Source: Allobosea sp. (GTDB lineage Bacteria > Pseudomonadota > Alphaproteobacteria > Rhizobiales > Beijerinckiaceae). From it: a stretch of 64,000 nucleotides of DNA. Below, one piece after another: positions 52,717-62,026 of the stretch. The stretch lies in NCBI RefSeq assembly GCF_017308075.1, contig NZ_JAFKFX010000029.1, positions 62,001-126,000 on the forward strand, given 5' to 3'. The position numbers were made by a program, and so were the translations under genes. Within the stretch, counting starts at the first letter, position 1; every line of letters begins with the position of its first letter. The notes beneath the pieces were generated by a model. It was not told the origin of the DNA. It ran no database searches and saw only the letters and a program-made list of their open reading frames with translations.

Positions 52717-55518
52717 GTGCCGCCCATCGACGACAAGCCTGCCCCGAAACTGGCCGAGCTGATCGAGGACCCGGCCGCGGCCGTCGCCAGGCTGGCGCGG
52801 CAGACCCGTGGCGGCCCCGAGGCGCTCCGCGCCGTCCTCGTCCCCGCGCTGCGCGACGCGCTCGAGGAAGGCCGCGCCTCGGCCAAGGAACTGCTCGTCC
52901 GCACCCGCAACGGCCTCGCTTGCGCCAAGCGGCTCTCCGCCAGCATGGATGCCGTGGTCTGCAGCCTGCATGCCGCGGCGACCCGGCATTTCTACCCGGT
53001 GCAGAACCCGTCCTCGGGCGAACGCATGGCGGTCGTCGCCGTCGGCGGCTATGGCCGCGGCACGCTGGCGCCGGGCTCGGATGTCGACCTGCTCTTCCTG
53101 TTCCCGGACAAGCAGACGGCCTGGGGCGAGAGCGTGGTCGAGGCAGTGCTCTATCCGCTCTGGGACCTGAAGCTGAAGATCGGTCATTCCGTCCGCTCGG
53201 TTGAGGACTGCATCCGCGAGGCGCGCGGCGACATGACGATCCGCACCGCATTGCTGGAATCGCGGCTGGTGGCCGGGGATGCGACGCTGTTCGCCGACAT
53301 GCTGCGGCGCTACGGCGCGGAAGTGGTCGAGGGCACGGCTCCCGCCTTCACCGAGGCGAAGCTCGCCGAGCGCGAGACGCGGGTGATGCGGGCCGGCGCC
53401 TCGCGCTATCTGGTCGAGCCCAACGTCAAGGACGGCAAGGGCGGGCTGCGCGATCTCAACACCCTGTTCTGGATCGCGAAATACGCCTATCGCGTCGATA
53501 ATTCGGCTGATCTCGTCGAGGCCGGCCTGTTCGACGCCCGCGAGCTCGCTATCTTCCAGCGCGCCGAGGAGTTCCTCTGGCGGGTGCGCTGCTGGATGCA
53601 CTTCATCACCGGCCGGGCGGAAGAGCGCCTGTCCTTCGACCTGCAGCGCCAGGTGGCGGCGGCGATCGGCTATGCCGGCCGGAGCGGACTGGCGCCGGTC
53701 GAGCGCTTCATGAAAGCCTATTTCCTCACCGCCAAGGATGTCGGCGATCTCACCGCCATCGTCTGCGCCGCGCTCGAAGCGCGCCAGCAGAAGCCGCGCG
53801 CCAGCCTGACGCATCTGCTCGGCTCGCTGACCAAGCGCAAGCGCGTGCGCGCGCTCGGCCACCCGGATTTCACCCTGAAGGGCCAGCGCCTCGGCGTCGT
53901 CGACGACGACGCCTTCAAGCGCGACCCGGTCAACCTGCTGCGACTCTACGAGATCGCCAGCCGCGACGACCTCGCCATCCACCCGGCGACCAGCCGGCTG
54001 GTGACGCAGTCGCTCCGGCTGGTCACGGCGCAATTGCGCCATGACCGCGAGGCCAACCGCATCTTCGTCGAGATCCTGACCGCGCGGCGCTCGCCCGAGG
54101 CGGTGCTGCGGCGGATGAACGAATCCGGGCTGCTCGGCCGCTTCATCCCGGATTTCGGCCGCATCGTCGCGATGATGCAGTTCAACATGTATCATCACTA
54201 CACGGTCGACGAGCACCTGATCCGCTCGATCGGCATCCTCGCCGAGATCGACGCCGGAGCGCTCGAGGCCGAGCATCCGCTCGCCAATGCGATCTTCCCG
54301 AGCATCGCCAACCGGCGCGCGCTCTATGTCGCGCTGTTCCTGCACGACATCGCCAAGGGGCGACCGGAAGATCATTCGATCGCCGGTGCACGCATCGCCC
54401 GCAAGCTCTGCCGGCGCTTCGGCCTGACGGAAGCGCAGACCGAGACCGTGGTCTGGCTGATCGAGAACCATCTGGTGATGTCGACCGTCGCCCAGAGCCG
54501 CGATCTCGGCGACCCCAAGACGATCGAGAGCTTCGCAGCGACCGTGCAATCGCTGGAGCGGCTGAAGCTGCTGCTCGTGCTCACCGTCGCCGACATCAAA
54601 GCCGTCGGCCCCGGTGTCTGGAACGGCTGGAAGGGCCAGCTCCTGCGCACGCTCTATTACGAGACCGAGATGGTGCTCGCCGGCGGCCATTCGGCGATCG
54701 AGCGCAAGGCCAGGGTCGAGCTGAAGCAGGACGCACTCGCCGCAAGGCTCTCCGACTGGGAGCCGGCGGCGCGCGAGGCCTATCTCGCCCGGCACTACCC
54801 GGCCTATTGGCTCAAGGTCGAGCTCGACCGGCAGGAGCAGCATGCCCGCTTCCTGCACGCGGCCGAGGCGGCCGGCCGCACCACGGCGACGCGGGTCGAG
54901 ACCGATCGCTTCCGTGGCGTCACCGAACTCACCATCCTGGCGCCTGACCATCCGCGCCTGCTCGCCATCGTCACCGGCGCCTGCGCCGCGGCGGGCGGCA
55001 ACATCGTCGACGCCCAGATCTTCACCACCAGCGACGGCCTCGTGCTCGACACGATTTTCGTCTCACGCGCCTTCGAGCGCGACGACGACGAATTGCGCCG
55101 GGCCGAGCGCATCGCGGCAGCGATCGAGCGCGCGCTCAAGGGCGAGATCAAGATCGCCGATCTGGTGGCGCAGCGCCGCGCCCCGCCGCCGCGCGGCCAG
55201 ACCTTCCAGGTCGCGCCCGAAGTCGTCATCGACAACGTGCTCTCGACCCGCCACACGGTGATCGAAGTCTCGGGCCTCGACCGCCCGGGCCTGCTCTACG
55301 ACCTGACCACCGCGATCTCGAAGCTCAACCTCAACATCGCCTCGGCCCATATCGCCACCTTCGGCGAGAAGGCCGTCGACGTCTTCTACGTCACCGATCT
55401 GACGGGTGCGAAGATCACCACCACCGCCCGCCAGCTGATCATCCGCCAGGCGCTGCTCGCCGTCTTCAGCTTCGACCATGACAAGGCCACGAAGAGCAAA
55501 GCGATGGCCCGAACTTGA
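52717..55518 (+). CDS. glnD: Bifunctional uridylyltransferase/uridylyl-removing enzyme
   Basis: A 933-aa nitrogen sensor that modifies PII proteins. The nucleotidyltransferase motif is GGYGRGTLAPGSDVDLLFL near residues 108-127. The HD hydrolase motif is LFLHDIAKG, with HYTVDEH upstream. Two C-terminal ACT domains (ELTILAPDHPRLLAIVTG and VIEVSGLDRPGLLYDLTTA) sense glutamine. The start is a GTG. The gene is divergent from the sulfonate operon and is followed 91 bp later by grpE. Confidence 0.96.
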   Translation: MPPIDDKPAPKLAELIEDPAAAVARLARQTRGGPEALRAVLVPALRDALEEGRASAKELLVRTRNGLACAKRLSASMDAVVCSLHAAATRHFYPVQNPSSGERMAVVAVGGYGRGTLAPGSDVDLLFLFPDKQTAWGESVVEAVLYPLWDLKLKIGHSVRSVEDCIREARGDMTIRTALLESRLVAGDATLFADMLRRYGAEVVEGTAPAFTEAKLAERETRVMRAGASRYLVEPNVKDGKGGLRDLNTLFWIAKYAYRVDNSADLVEAGLFDARELAIFQRAEEFLWRVRCWMHFITGRAEERLSFDLQRQVAAAIGYAGRSGLAPVERFMKAYFLTAKDVGDLTAIVCAALEARQQKPRASLTHLLGSLTKRKRVRALGHPDFTLKGQRLGVVDDDAFKRDPVNLLRLYEIASRDDLAIHPATSRLVTQSLRLVTAQLRHDREANRIFVEILTARRSPEAVLRRMNESGLLGRFIPDFGRIVAMMQFNMYHHYTVDEHLIRSIGILAEIDAGALEAEHPLANAIFPSIANRRALYVALFLHDIAKGRPEDHSIAGARIARKLCRRFGLTEAQTETVVWLIENHLVMSTVAQSRDLGDPKTIESFAATVQSLERLKLLLVLTVADIKAVGPGVWNGWKGQLLRTLYYETEMVLAGGHSAIERKARVELKQDALAARLSDWEPAAREAYLARHYPAYWLKVELDRQEQHARFLHAAEAAGRTTATRVETDRFRGVTELTILAPDHPRLLAIVTGACAAAGGNIVDAQIFTTSDGLVLDTIFVSRAFERDDDELRRAERIAAAIERALKGEIKIADLVAQRRAPPPRGQTFQVAPEVVIDNVLSTRHTVIEVSGLDRPGLLYDLTTAISKLNLNIASAHIATFGEKAVDVFYVTDLTGAKITTTARQLIIRQALLAVFSFDHDKATKSKAMART

Positions 55519-55609
55519 TTTCGGTCGACCGAAATCCGATATCGGCCTCGAACAGAGGCGGGTGAAACCCCGCTCCTGAGAGTCTGCATGACCGGAGTTT
55601 GATGACGCG

Positions 55610-56218
55610 ATGACGCAGAACCCTGCGATGGACGATCCCAAGCCCGAGACGGAAGCCCAGGTCGAGACCGAGGGCCAGGCGCCCGACGCGCTCGCCGCCG
55701 CCTTGGCCGAGCGTGACGACCTCAAGGACAAGCTGCTGCGCACGCTCGCCGAGATGGAGAATCTGCGCCGTCGCACCGAGCGCGAGATCGCCGATGCCAA
55801 GGCCTATGCCGTGACCAGCTTCGCCCGCGACATGCTGGGCTCGGCCGACAACCTCCGCCGCGCCATCGAGAGCGTGCCGACGACGGCCGAGGCCGCCGCC
55901 GACACCGCCTTGAAGGCCGTCGTCGAAGGCGTCGAACTGACCGAGCGCGAACTGCTCAAGACGCTGGAGCGCCATGGCGTGCGCCGCATCGAGCCGCAGG
56001 GCGAAAAATTCGACCCGAACCTGCACCAGGCGATGTTCGAGGCGCCTGACGAAAGCATCGCAAAGGGCCTGGTCTCGAAGGTGGTGCAGACCGGCTACAA
56101 GATAGGCGAGCGCGTGCTGCGTCCGGCCCTGGTCGGCGTCTCTGCTGGCGGCGCGAAGCCTGCCGTGAACGAGACCCCTGCGGCGGAAGCCGGGGACAAG
56201 CCCGCCTCCGGCAACTGA
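55610..56218 (+). CDS. grpE: Nucleotide exchange factor GrpE
   Basis: A 202-aa DnaK co-chaperone. The N-terminal coiled coil includes LRTLAEMENLRRRTEREIADA, and the C-terminal beta domain has EGVELTERELLKTLERHGV then FDPNLHQAMFEAPDE and VVQTGYKIGERVLRPALVGVS, all diagnostic. dnaK and hrcA are not adjacent here. Confidence 0.96.
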   Translation: MTQNPAMDDPKPETEAQVETEGQAPDALAAALAERDDLKDKLLRTLAEMENLRRRTEREIADAKAYAVTSFARDMLGSADNLRRAIESVPTTAEAAADTALKAVVEGVELTERELLKTLERHGVRRIEPQGEKFDPNLHQAMFEAPDESIAKGLVSKVVQTGYKIGERVLRPALVGVSAGGAKPAVNETPAAEAGDKPASGN

Positions 56219-56287
56219 ACGACGGCGCGAGGGCGAGCGACAGCGCCGCCCTCGCCGGCATCGATCCACTGGCCAAACCGTCGAGAA

Positions 56288-56908
56288 TCAGACCCGCGGC
56301 TTTGTCACCCGGCGCAGGGTCAGATTGATCCGCCCGGCCTGCGGCAACAGGCTCGACGAACCGGCCAGGATGCGGTCGATGCCGTGATAGGCCAGCCGCG
56401 CCGCGCCGCCGAAGGCGAGCGCATCGCCCGAGGCCAGCTTCAGCGAGACGGTCTTTCCACCGCGCACCGTGCCGCCGATTCGGAACAGCGCGGTGTCGCC
56501 AAGCGACAGGGACAGGACCGGAGCAGCGAAATCCTCCTCGTCGCGGTCCTGGTGCAGGCCCATCTTCGCCGTCGGCTCGTAGAAATTGATCAGACAGGCC
56601 TGTGGCGGAAGCGGGTAGCCCGCGAGCTCCTCCCAGGCCTGCAGCAGTCGCGAAGGCATGGCCGGCCAGGGCTCGCCGGTTTCGGGATGGTTGGGCTGGT
56701 AGCGATAACCGCCCTCGTCCGAGACCCAGCCGAGCACGCCGCAATTCGTCATCCTGACCGAAAAGGGCTTGCCCGTCTTCGGCATGCGCGGGGTGAAGAA
56801 CGGCGCCTGCCGCGCGACCTCGCGCAATTCGGCGACCAGCGCCGCCTGCTCACCTGCGTCGAAATAACCCGGCCAATGCGTGACGCCGGGGGCGACCGCG
56901 AGCGGCAC
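56288..56908 (-). CDS. alkB: Alpha-ketoglutarate-dependent dioxygenase AlkB
   Basis: A 206-aa Fe(II)/2-oxoglutarate dioxygenase that repairs alkylated bases. Fe ligands are in GLHQDRDE (HxD) and AYHGIDR (His), and the 2-oxoglutarate arginines are in GRINLTLR. NFYEPTAKMGLHQD is the AlkB signature. No ATG fits; the GTG at 56908 gives a natural N-terminus and lies 8 nt after the dapB stop, so dapB and alkB are probably one transcript. Confidence 0.9.
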   Translation of the reverse strand: MPLAVAPGVTHWPGYFDAGEQAALVAELREVARQAPFFTPRMPKTGKPFSVRMTNCGVLGWVSDEGGYRYQPNHPETGEPWPAMPSRLLQAWEELAGYPLPPQACLINFYEPTAKMGLHQDRDEEDFAAPVLSLSLGDTALFRIGGTVRGGKTVSLKLASGDALAFGGAARLAYHGIDRILAGSSSLLPQAGRINLTLRRVTKPRV

Positions 56909-56916
56909 CGTCCGGC

Positions 56917-57732
56917 TCAGAACTTGTCGAGGCCGAGCACGTCGGCCATCGAATAGAGACCGGGCTTGCGGCCGCGGCCCCAGAGCGCCGCCCTGACCGC
57001 GCCCTGCGCGAACAGGCTGCGATCCTCGGCGACATGGGCGAGCTCGAGGCGCTCGCCGGCGCCGGCGAAGATCACCTTGTGATCGCCGACCACGGTGCCG
57101 CCGCGCAGGGCGGCAAAGCCGATCGCGCCGGCCGGACGCGCCCCGACCTGGCCGTCGCGCACGGCGACGCGGGCCTGGGCGAGATCGACGCCGCGCCCTT
57201 CCGCAGCGGCCTCGCCGAGCAGCACGGCCGTGCCCGAGGGCGCATCGACCTTCATCCGGTGATGCATCTCGGCGATCTCGATGTCCCAGTCGGTGCCGAG
57301 CGTCGCCGCCACCTTGCGCACCAGCGCCGCCAGGAGATTGACGCCGAGGCTCATATTCCCCGAGCGGATGATCGCGGCGTGCCGGGCAGCCGCCTCGAGC
57401 CGGGCGAGATGGCCGGGCTCCAGCCCGGTGGTGCCGACGACATGGGTGATGCGGGCCTGGGCGGCGAGGCCGGCAAAGGCGACGCTGGCCTCTGGCGAGG
57501 TGAAATCGAGCACTCCCTCGGCCTCGACGAAGGCCGGCAGGGCATCGTCGGTGACGAGGACGCCACTGGCAGGCAGCCCGGCCAGAACCGCTGCATCCTG
57601 ACCGATCGCAGGCGAGCCCGGACGCTCGATCGCGGCGCTGAGCACGCAGCCCTGCGTCTCCGCGACCGCCTTGATCAGCGTGCGGCCCATCCGGCCGGCG
57701 GCGCCGACGACGACGAGGCGCATATCGCTCAT
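56917..57732 (-). CDS. dapB: 4-hydroxy-tetrahydrodipicolinate reductase
   Basis: A 271-aa enzyme of lysine/DAP synthesis. The NAD(P)-binding start is [14 protein letters not shown], and the substrate and catalytic block is [21 protein letters not shown]. The ATG at 57732 follows GGAGCG; in-frame ATGs at 57756 and 57723 are less favoured. First gene of the dapB-alkB pair. Confidence 0.95.
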   Translation of the reverse strand: MSDMRLVVVGAAGRMGRTLIKAVAETQGCVLSAAIERPGSPAIGQDAAVLAGLPASGVLVTDDALPAFVEAEGVLDFTSPEASVAFAGLAAQARITHVVGTTGLEPGHLARLEAAARHAAIIRSGNMSLGVNLLAALVRKVAATLGTDWDIEIAEMHHRMKVDAPSGTAVLLGEAAAEGRGVDLAQARVAVRDGQVGARPAGAIGFAALRGGTVVGDHKVIFAGAGERLELAHVAEDRSLFAQGAVRAALWGRGRKPGLYSMADVLGLDKF

Positions 57733-57811
57733 GATGAAACGCTCCAGAAAAGCCAAGCCTGCACCCGAACGGGCGCCGCGAATGCCTATAAGCCGCTTCG
57801 GCGCCGGCCGA

Positions 57812-57842
57812 AACGAAAAACGGCCGGGCGAACCCGGCCGTT
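57812..57842 (-). terminator. Intrinsic terminator of the Tim44-like gene
   Basis: A 10-bp stem AACGGCCGGG/CCCGGCCGTT with a 4-base loop, followed on minus by TTTCGTTTC. It lies just downstream of the Tim44-like gene and upstream of dapB, so it separates the two units. Confidence 0.8.
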
Positions 57843-57864
57843 CCGATTGGAGGTGAAGCTGGCC

Positions 57865-58854
57865 TTACTCGGCCGGCTGGATCGCCGAGACCTGCCACTG
57901 GCCGCCGCGCGGACGCAGGAAGGTCCAGAGCTCGGTGACCTCGCGCGGGATCGTGGCGTGGCCCTCGACGACGCGGCCACCCTCGCGCTCGACCAGCGCA
58001 TTGAGCGAGCTGAAGCGCATGGCGACGGTGGCGTATTCGACGCCGGCCTCGCGCCAGGACTCCGCGAGGTCGCCCTGCAGCAGCTTGACGTCGGCGACAC
58101 GGTCGACGAGGCCCTTGCTGGCGTTCTCGGCGATGTCCTCTGCGAAATAGCCGGCCATTTCAGGCGTAGCGAGCTGGCGCAGCGTGGCCAGATCCTCGTT
58201 CGAATAGGCGATCTGGACGTCGTTGAGCAGACGCTCGAAGCTGCCGTAGTCGGCTGGCGCGAGCTCGAACTCGACGGGCTTGGCCGCAGCGGTCGCCGCA
58301 CCCATGCCACCCATCATGCCGCCCATGCGCTGGGCCGCCTGCGGCTGCTCCTGCTGGGGCTGATAGGGCGCGCGATCGAGCGGCGCGCCGGCCGCAGCGA
58401 ACTGCTGCTGGGGCTGCGCGCGACGACGGAAGAAGCGCAGCGCGAGCCAGATCAGGCCGCCGATCAGCGCCACCTGGAACAGCATGCCGAGCATGCCGGC
58501 AAGACCGCCGAAGCCGGCGCCCGAGAGCAGGCCGAACAGGCCGGCGCCGAGCAGGCCGGCACCGATGCCCATCATCATGTTGCGGGCGAAGGACGGACGC
58601 GCCGCCTGGGCGGCGGCGGCAGCGCCGGGGGCGGCCGCCGCAGCGCTGGGCGCAGGGGTCGCGGTACGCTGCATCGGCGCAGCGCCGGTCGGCGCCGTCT
58701 GGGTCGGCGCTACCTGCTGCGTGGTGCGCGAGCCGCGGCTGCCAAAGCCTTTGCCGCCACCGGGGCGGGCCTCGGCCAGAACCGGAACGAGCATCAGCGC
58801 GCCAGCTACAAGAGCGACGGCCCGGCCACGCCGGGCAAGCGAAATCAAAGACAT
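57865..58854 (-). CDS. Tim44-like domain membrane protein
   Basis: A 329-aa protein with an N-terminal signal or anchor (RAVALVAGALMLVPVLAEA), then an Ala/Pro/Thr-rich linker, a Gly-rich double transmembrane segment (about 90-135), a Gln-rich cytoplasmic linker and a C-terminal Tim44/MRPL45-like domain (YGSFERLLNDVQIAYSNEDLATLRQLATPEM to the end). Bacterial members are poorly understood. The ATG at 58854 has a perfect GGGAGGGA upstream; the upstream open stretch is not coding. Confidence 0.85.
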   Translation of the reverse strand: MSLISLARRGRAVALVAGALMLVPVLAEARPGGGKGFGSRGSRTTQQVAPTQTAPTGAAPMQRTATPAPSAAAAAPGAAAAAQAARPSFARNMMMGIGAGLLGAGLFGLLSGAGFGGLAGMLGMLFQVALIGGLIWLALRFFRRRAQPQQQFAAAGAPLDRAPYQPQQEQPQAAQRMGGMMGGMGAATAAAKPVEFELAPADYGSFERLLNDVQIAYSNEDLATLRQLATPEMAGYFAEDIAENASKGLVDRVADVKLLQGDLAESWREAGVEYATVAMRFSSLNALVEREGGRVVEGHATIPREVTELWTFLRPRGGQWQVSAIQPAE

Positions 58855-59037
58855 GGTCCCTCCCGGGGCCGGATTGGCCCTCTTCGCGCAAATATGGAGA
58901 GGTCGTACGACTTTCGCAAGGAGACAGGCTCTCCGAAAAAGCCGGCTTTCGCGGGACATGGCCGGTTTGGATGGCCTGTGCGCCGTGCTATGCTTTCGAC
59001 TTCGTTACGCTCCGGCAGCGAACGAAAGGAGCAGGCC

Positions 59038-59361
59038 ATGATCCGGGTCCTTCGGAGGCTGCACCGCACCGGCGCGACGGCGTCACGCCTCGCCGCGCCT
59101 CTCGCGACATCGCTGCTGCTTTTGGCGCTCCAGGCGCAGTCCCCGCCGGCGCGGGCGCAGGAGCACGCCGAGGCGCTCGACCGGCCGAGGCTGGCGCAGG
59201 CGCCCGAGCCCTATTGCTTCTGCTGGAGCGACGGCAAGAAGATCGCCGAAGGCGCGACCGCCTGCATCCGCACCACCAAGGGGCGTCGCCTCGCCCTGTG
59301 CGGCCGGGTCATCAACATGATGTCCTGGGAAGTGAGCGAGAATCCCTGCCCCGAGAGCTGA
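59038..59361 (+). CDS. Small exported cysteine-containing protein
   Basis: A 107-aa protein with a signal peptide ending near ARA (residue 40). The mature part carries five cysteines (60, 62, 76, 88, 104) in PYCFCWSDGKKIAEGATACI and later, suggesting disulfides. A GAAAGGAGCAGG ribosome binding site precedes the ATG at 59038. I recognise no named family. It is a single gene divergent from the Tim44-like gene. Confidence 0.78.
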   Translation: MIRVLRRLHRTGATASRLAAPLATSLLLLALQAQSPPARAQEHAEALDRPRLAQAPEPYCFCWSDGKKIAEGATACIRTTKGRRLALCGRVINMMSWEVSENPCPES

Positions 59362-59395
59362 GCACGCGTTTCCCGCTGGCGAGCGGGCCGAAAAA

Positions 59396-59436
59396 GGAAA
59401 AGCGCCGCCGGATCCTTCCGGCGACGCTTCCTAACC
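59396..59436 (-). terminator. Intrinsic terminator downstream of the 27-aa peptide gene
   Basis: On minus, an 11-bp stem (GCGTCGCCGGA with TCCGGCGGCGC, one G-U pair) is followed by TTTTCCTTTTTC. It lies 36 nt past the stop of the small peptide gene at 59472, giving that gene a complete short transcription unit. It may also serve the convergent 107-aa protein gene. Confidence 0.7.
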
Positions 59437-59471
59437 GTCTCAATGGTCTTCAGACTTCAGACTGACTTCTG

Positions 59472-59555
59472 TCAGAACGCTCCGACCACGATCGCCAGAA
59501 CGAGCAAAAACGCCGCTCCCATGGCCAACCGGTCGAGACTTAGCGCGAGGCTCAT
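59472..59555 (-). CDS. 27-aa single-span membrane peptide
   Basis: A 28-codon frame starting ATG at 59555 with a textbook AAAGGAGGG five bases upstream. The peptide is a short polar start (MSLALSLDRLAMG) and one hydrophobic helix (AAFLLVLAIVVGAF) ending directly at the stop, followed by a strong terminator. Such peptides often bind larger membrane proteins, as KdpF does, but nothing here identifies a partner. A CtrA-like box lies about 100 bp upstream. Confidence 0.6.
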   Translation of the reverse strand: MSLALSLDRLAMGAAFLLVLAIVVGAF

Positions 59556-59657
59556 AGAACCCTCCTTTGTCACTGACCTGACATGGAAACTAGCAGAATC
59601 GCGGAGCGCCGCAAGCGGAAACGGCGCGAGAAGCCGAACCGCCCGAGAGCAATGACC

Positions 59658-59672
59658 TTAATCAAGCGTTAA
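59658..59672. promoter_or_regulatory. CtrA-like binding site
   Basis: TTAA, seven bases (TCAAGCG), TTAA: a perfect full CtrA half-site pair. It lies 103 bp upstream of the 27-aa peptide start and in an A+T-rich stretch with an AAAGCAA/TTGCTTT hairpin next to it (59671-59688). Activity is inferred from sequence only. Confidence 0.45.
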
Positions 59673-59835
59673 AGCAATATCTTGCTTTGTATATAGTCAA
59701 GATAAAGACCATTCCCGCAGCGGGCATTAGTATTCGCAAGTTCTACTAACGCAGCCGACACCACCATTTCGCCAAAATTATTGCGATGCAATATTGTTCC
59801 AGACGGAACGGGCTGACCTTCCCGCCAACCTTCCG

Positions 59836-61080
59836 TCAGGCAGACGCCACGATCAGCCGCTCGAGTGCCTTGGCCACGGCGATCACCCGCGCATCCTCGC
59901 CGAAGCGACCAATGAGCTGGAAGGAGACCGGCAAGCCGCGCGGGCCGCGCAGCAGCGGCACGGTCACGCATGGCGTTCCCATCAGGGTCCAGAGCCGGTT
60001 GAAGCGGGAATCGCCGGTCGAGGCCAGCGTCGCCGGCGCCTCGCCCGGCGCGGCATAGGTCAGCATAGCATCGACTTCGCCGAGCCACGCCTCGGTGAGA
60101 TGGCGCCCGCGCCGCGCGACGCGTCTCGCTTCGTCGTACTGGGCCGGCGTGGTCCGGCGCGCCTCGTCGAGATAGGCACGCAGCTTGGGCGGCAAGGCCT
60201 CGCGATGATTGGCATATTCCCAGCCCAGAGCCTGGGTCGCCTCCCAGTCCTGCAAGGGCCCATGCGCCCGGAACGCATCGCCGAGCGCGGCCGGTGCAGC
60301 CAGATCGACGACGCTCGCGCCGGCCTGTCGCGCCAGCTCCGCGATGCGCTGCAGGGCCCGCTCGCAGGCCGGCTCCGGCGCCTCGGCGAATTCCTGGCGG
60401 TTGAGGCCGAGCCGGAGGCCCTGCAAGGAAGCCTCGGCGGCGTCGAGCTCCGGCCGCCCGGTTAGCGCCGCCAGGGCGAAGCCGAGATCGTCGGCGCTGG
60501 CCGCCATCAGCCCGAGTGTGTCGAGCGACCAGGAATAGGGCTTAACGCCGACTGTCGGCAGCAGGGCGTAGGAGGGCTTGATCGCCGCGGCACCGCAATA
60601 CGCGGCCGGGCGGATCACCGAGCCGCCGGTCTGGGTGCCGATCGCCAGGGGGATCAGCCCGGCAGCGACCGCCGCGGCCGAGCCGGCCGAAGAGCCGCCG
60701 GGGCTCGCCGTCGGATCATGTGGATTGCGGGTCGGAGCGGGATCGAGAAAGGCGAAGGCGGTCGTCTGGGTCTTGCCCGCGACGGTCGCGCCGGCCGCCT
60801 TCAGCGCCATGACGATCGCGGCGTCGGCGCGCGGCTGCCAGCCTTCATAGATCGGCGAGCCCATTCCGGTCGGCAGATCGGCGGTGTCGATGATGTCCTT
60901 GACGCCGCAGGCGATGCCGGCGAGCGGACCTTCGCCCGGCACCAAGACCTGGGGGCGGCTGGCGAAGGCGCGCAATTCGCCATCACGCGCCTCGATGCGG
61001 CGCTCGCTCTCGGCAAGGGCGGCCTGGGCCGAAACCTCGCCATTGGCGACGCGGCGGGCAATATCGCGAACCGAAAGCAT
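59836..61080 (-). CDS. Amidase (amidase signature family)
   Basis: A 414-aa Ser-cisSer-Lys hydrolase. The triad by family position is Lys61 (GVKDIID), Ser131 (SPGGSSAGSAAAVAAG) and Ser154 (GTQTGGSVIRPAA). The rest of the fold is complete. Substrate cannot be read from sequence. Neighbours (SDR, two-domain protein, divergent IclR and ABC permease) suggest uptake and breakdown of an amide or cyclic nitrogen compound. The ATG at 61080 is taken as the family start. A 163-bp gap with a hairpin separates it from the SDR gene. Confidence 0.9.
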   Translation of the reverse strand: MLSVRDIARRVANGEVSAQAALAESERRIEARDGELRAFASRPQVLVPGEGPLAGIACGVKDIIDTADLPTGMGSPIYEGWQPRADAAIVMALKAAGATVAGKTQTTAFAFLDPAPTRNPHDPTASPGGSSAGSAAAVAAGLIPLAIGTQTGGSVIRPAAYCGAAAIKPSYALLPTVGVKPYSWSLDTLGLMAASADDLGFALAALTGRPELDAAEASLQGLRLGLNRQEFAEAPEPACERALQRIAELARQAGASVVDLAAPAALGDAFRAHGPLQDWEATQALGWEYANHREALPPKLRAYLDEARRTTPAQYDEARRVARRGRHLTEAWLGEVDAMLTYAAPGEAPATLASTGDSRFNRLWTLMGTPCVTVPLLRGPRGLPVSFQLIGRFGEDARVIAVAKALERLIVASA

Positions 61081-61186
61081 GGCAGGTTCCTGGATGGCTT
61101 GACGGCCGCAGGATCGGGCCGGACCCGGGCATGCTGGCACGAAGCCGCCGGCTTGCGGTAGCCGGCAAAGCGCGGCCGTGCAGCAG

Positions 61187-61218
61187 CCTGGCGCATGGCC
61201 CCGCGCCGATGCGCCAGG
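61187..61218. other. Hairpin between SDR and amidase genes
   Basis: A 10-bp arm (CCTGGCGCAT at 61187-61196, ATGCGCCAGG at 61209-61218) with a G+C-rich loop. No T tract follows on minus, so it is not a classical terminator. It may limit read-through or shape the amidase leader. Confidence 0.5.
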
Positions 61219-61243
61219 CCATGAGAGCCTCAGATCGGGGCGC

Positions 61244-62026
61244 TCAGTAGCTCGCCCGCCCGCCCGAGAGATCGAAGATGCCGCCGGTCGAGAAGGAGCA
61301 ATCGTCCGAGGAGAGCCAGAGCACCATACGGGCGACCTCGTCGACCTCGACGAAACGGCCCATCGGAATGCGCGCCATGATCTCGGCCCGGCGCTCGGCG
61401 GAGATTTCCTTCGCCATCGCCGTCTCGGCCGCCGAGGGCGTCACCGCCGTGACCATGATACCGTCCGTCGCGGTGTCGCGGGCGACGCTCTTGGTCAGCG
61501 CGATCATCCCGGCCTTCGAGGCCGAATAGGCGCTGGCCATCGGCATGCCTTCCTTGCCCTGAATCGAGGCGATGTTGACGACATGGCCGCGCAGGGGATG
61601 ACCGCCGGCATCGGGCGAGCGCGGCGCCTGGCGGCGCATCAGCCCGACCACCGAGCGGGTCACCAGATAGGTGCCGAACAGGTTGACCTGGAGCACGCGC
61701 TGGAAATTCTCGGGCGTCGTCTCCCAGATCGGCTTCACCTCGCCGAGCACGCCGGCATTGTTGACGAGAATGTCGATCCGGCCATGGCTGGCGAAGGCCG
61801 CCTGCGCCGCCTCCTCGACCGCCCCGGCCACCCTTATGTCGAGCTGGCGCCGGCTCACACGGCGGCCGAGATCGACGACAGCCTCGGTCAGCGCATTGGC
61901 ATCCTGATCCCAGAGCTCGACGCTCGCCCCGGCGGCGAGAAGCGCCCGGGCGATGCCTCGCCCCAGCCCACCGGCGCCGCCGGTAACGATGGCGCAGCGG
62001 CCGGAAAGATCGTAGCGCACGCTCAT
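61244..62026 (-). CDS. SDR family oxidoreductase
   Basis: A 260-aa short-chain dehydrogenase. Cofactor motif TGGAGGLG (15-22), the NNAG segment (ILVNNAGVLG), and catalytic Ser/Tyr/Lys in VNIASIQG and AYSASKAGM are all present. The C-terminal FSTGGIFDLSGGRASY is normal. ATG at 62026 overlaps the stop of the upstream gene by one base (TGATG), so they are coupled. Substrate unknown. Confidence 0.9.
   Translation of the reverse strand: MSVRYDLSGRCAIVTGGAGGLGRGIARALLAAGASVELWDQDANALTEAVVDLGRRVSRRQLDIRVAGAVEEAAQAAFASHGRIDILVNNAGVLGEVKPIWETTPENFQRVLQVNLFGTYLVTRSVVGLMRRQAPRSPDAGGHPLRGHVVNIASIQGKEGMPMASAYSASKAGMIALTKSVARDTATDGIMVTAVTPSAAETAMAKEISAERRAEIMARIPMGRFVEVDEVARMVLWLSSDDCSFSTGGIFDLSGGRASY

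Noticed and set aside
52615-54951. A 778-codon minus-strand frame
   Set aside because: Antisense to glnD, which has all expected domains.
59669-60088. A 139-codon minus-strand frame beyond the amidase end
   Set aside because: Most of it is the amidase gene in another frame; the unique tail is A+T-rich without a start or ribosome binding site.
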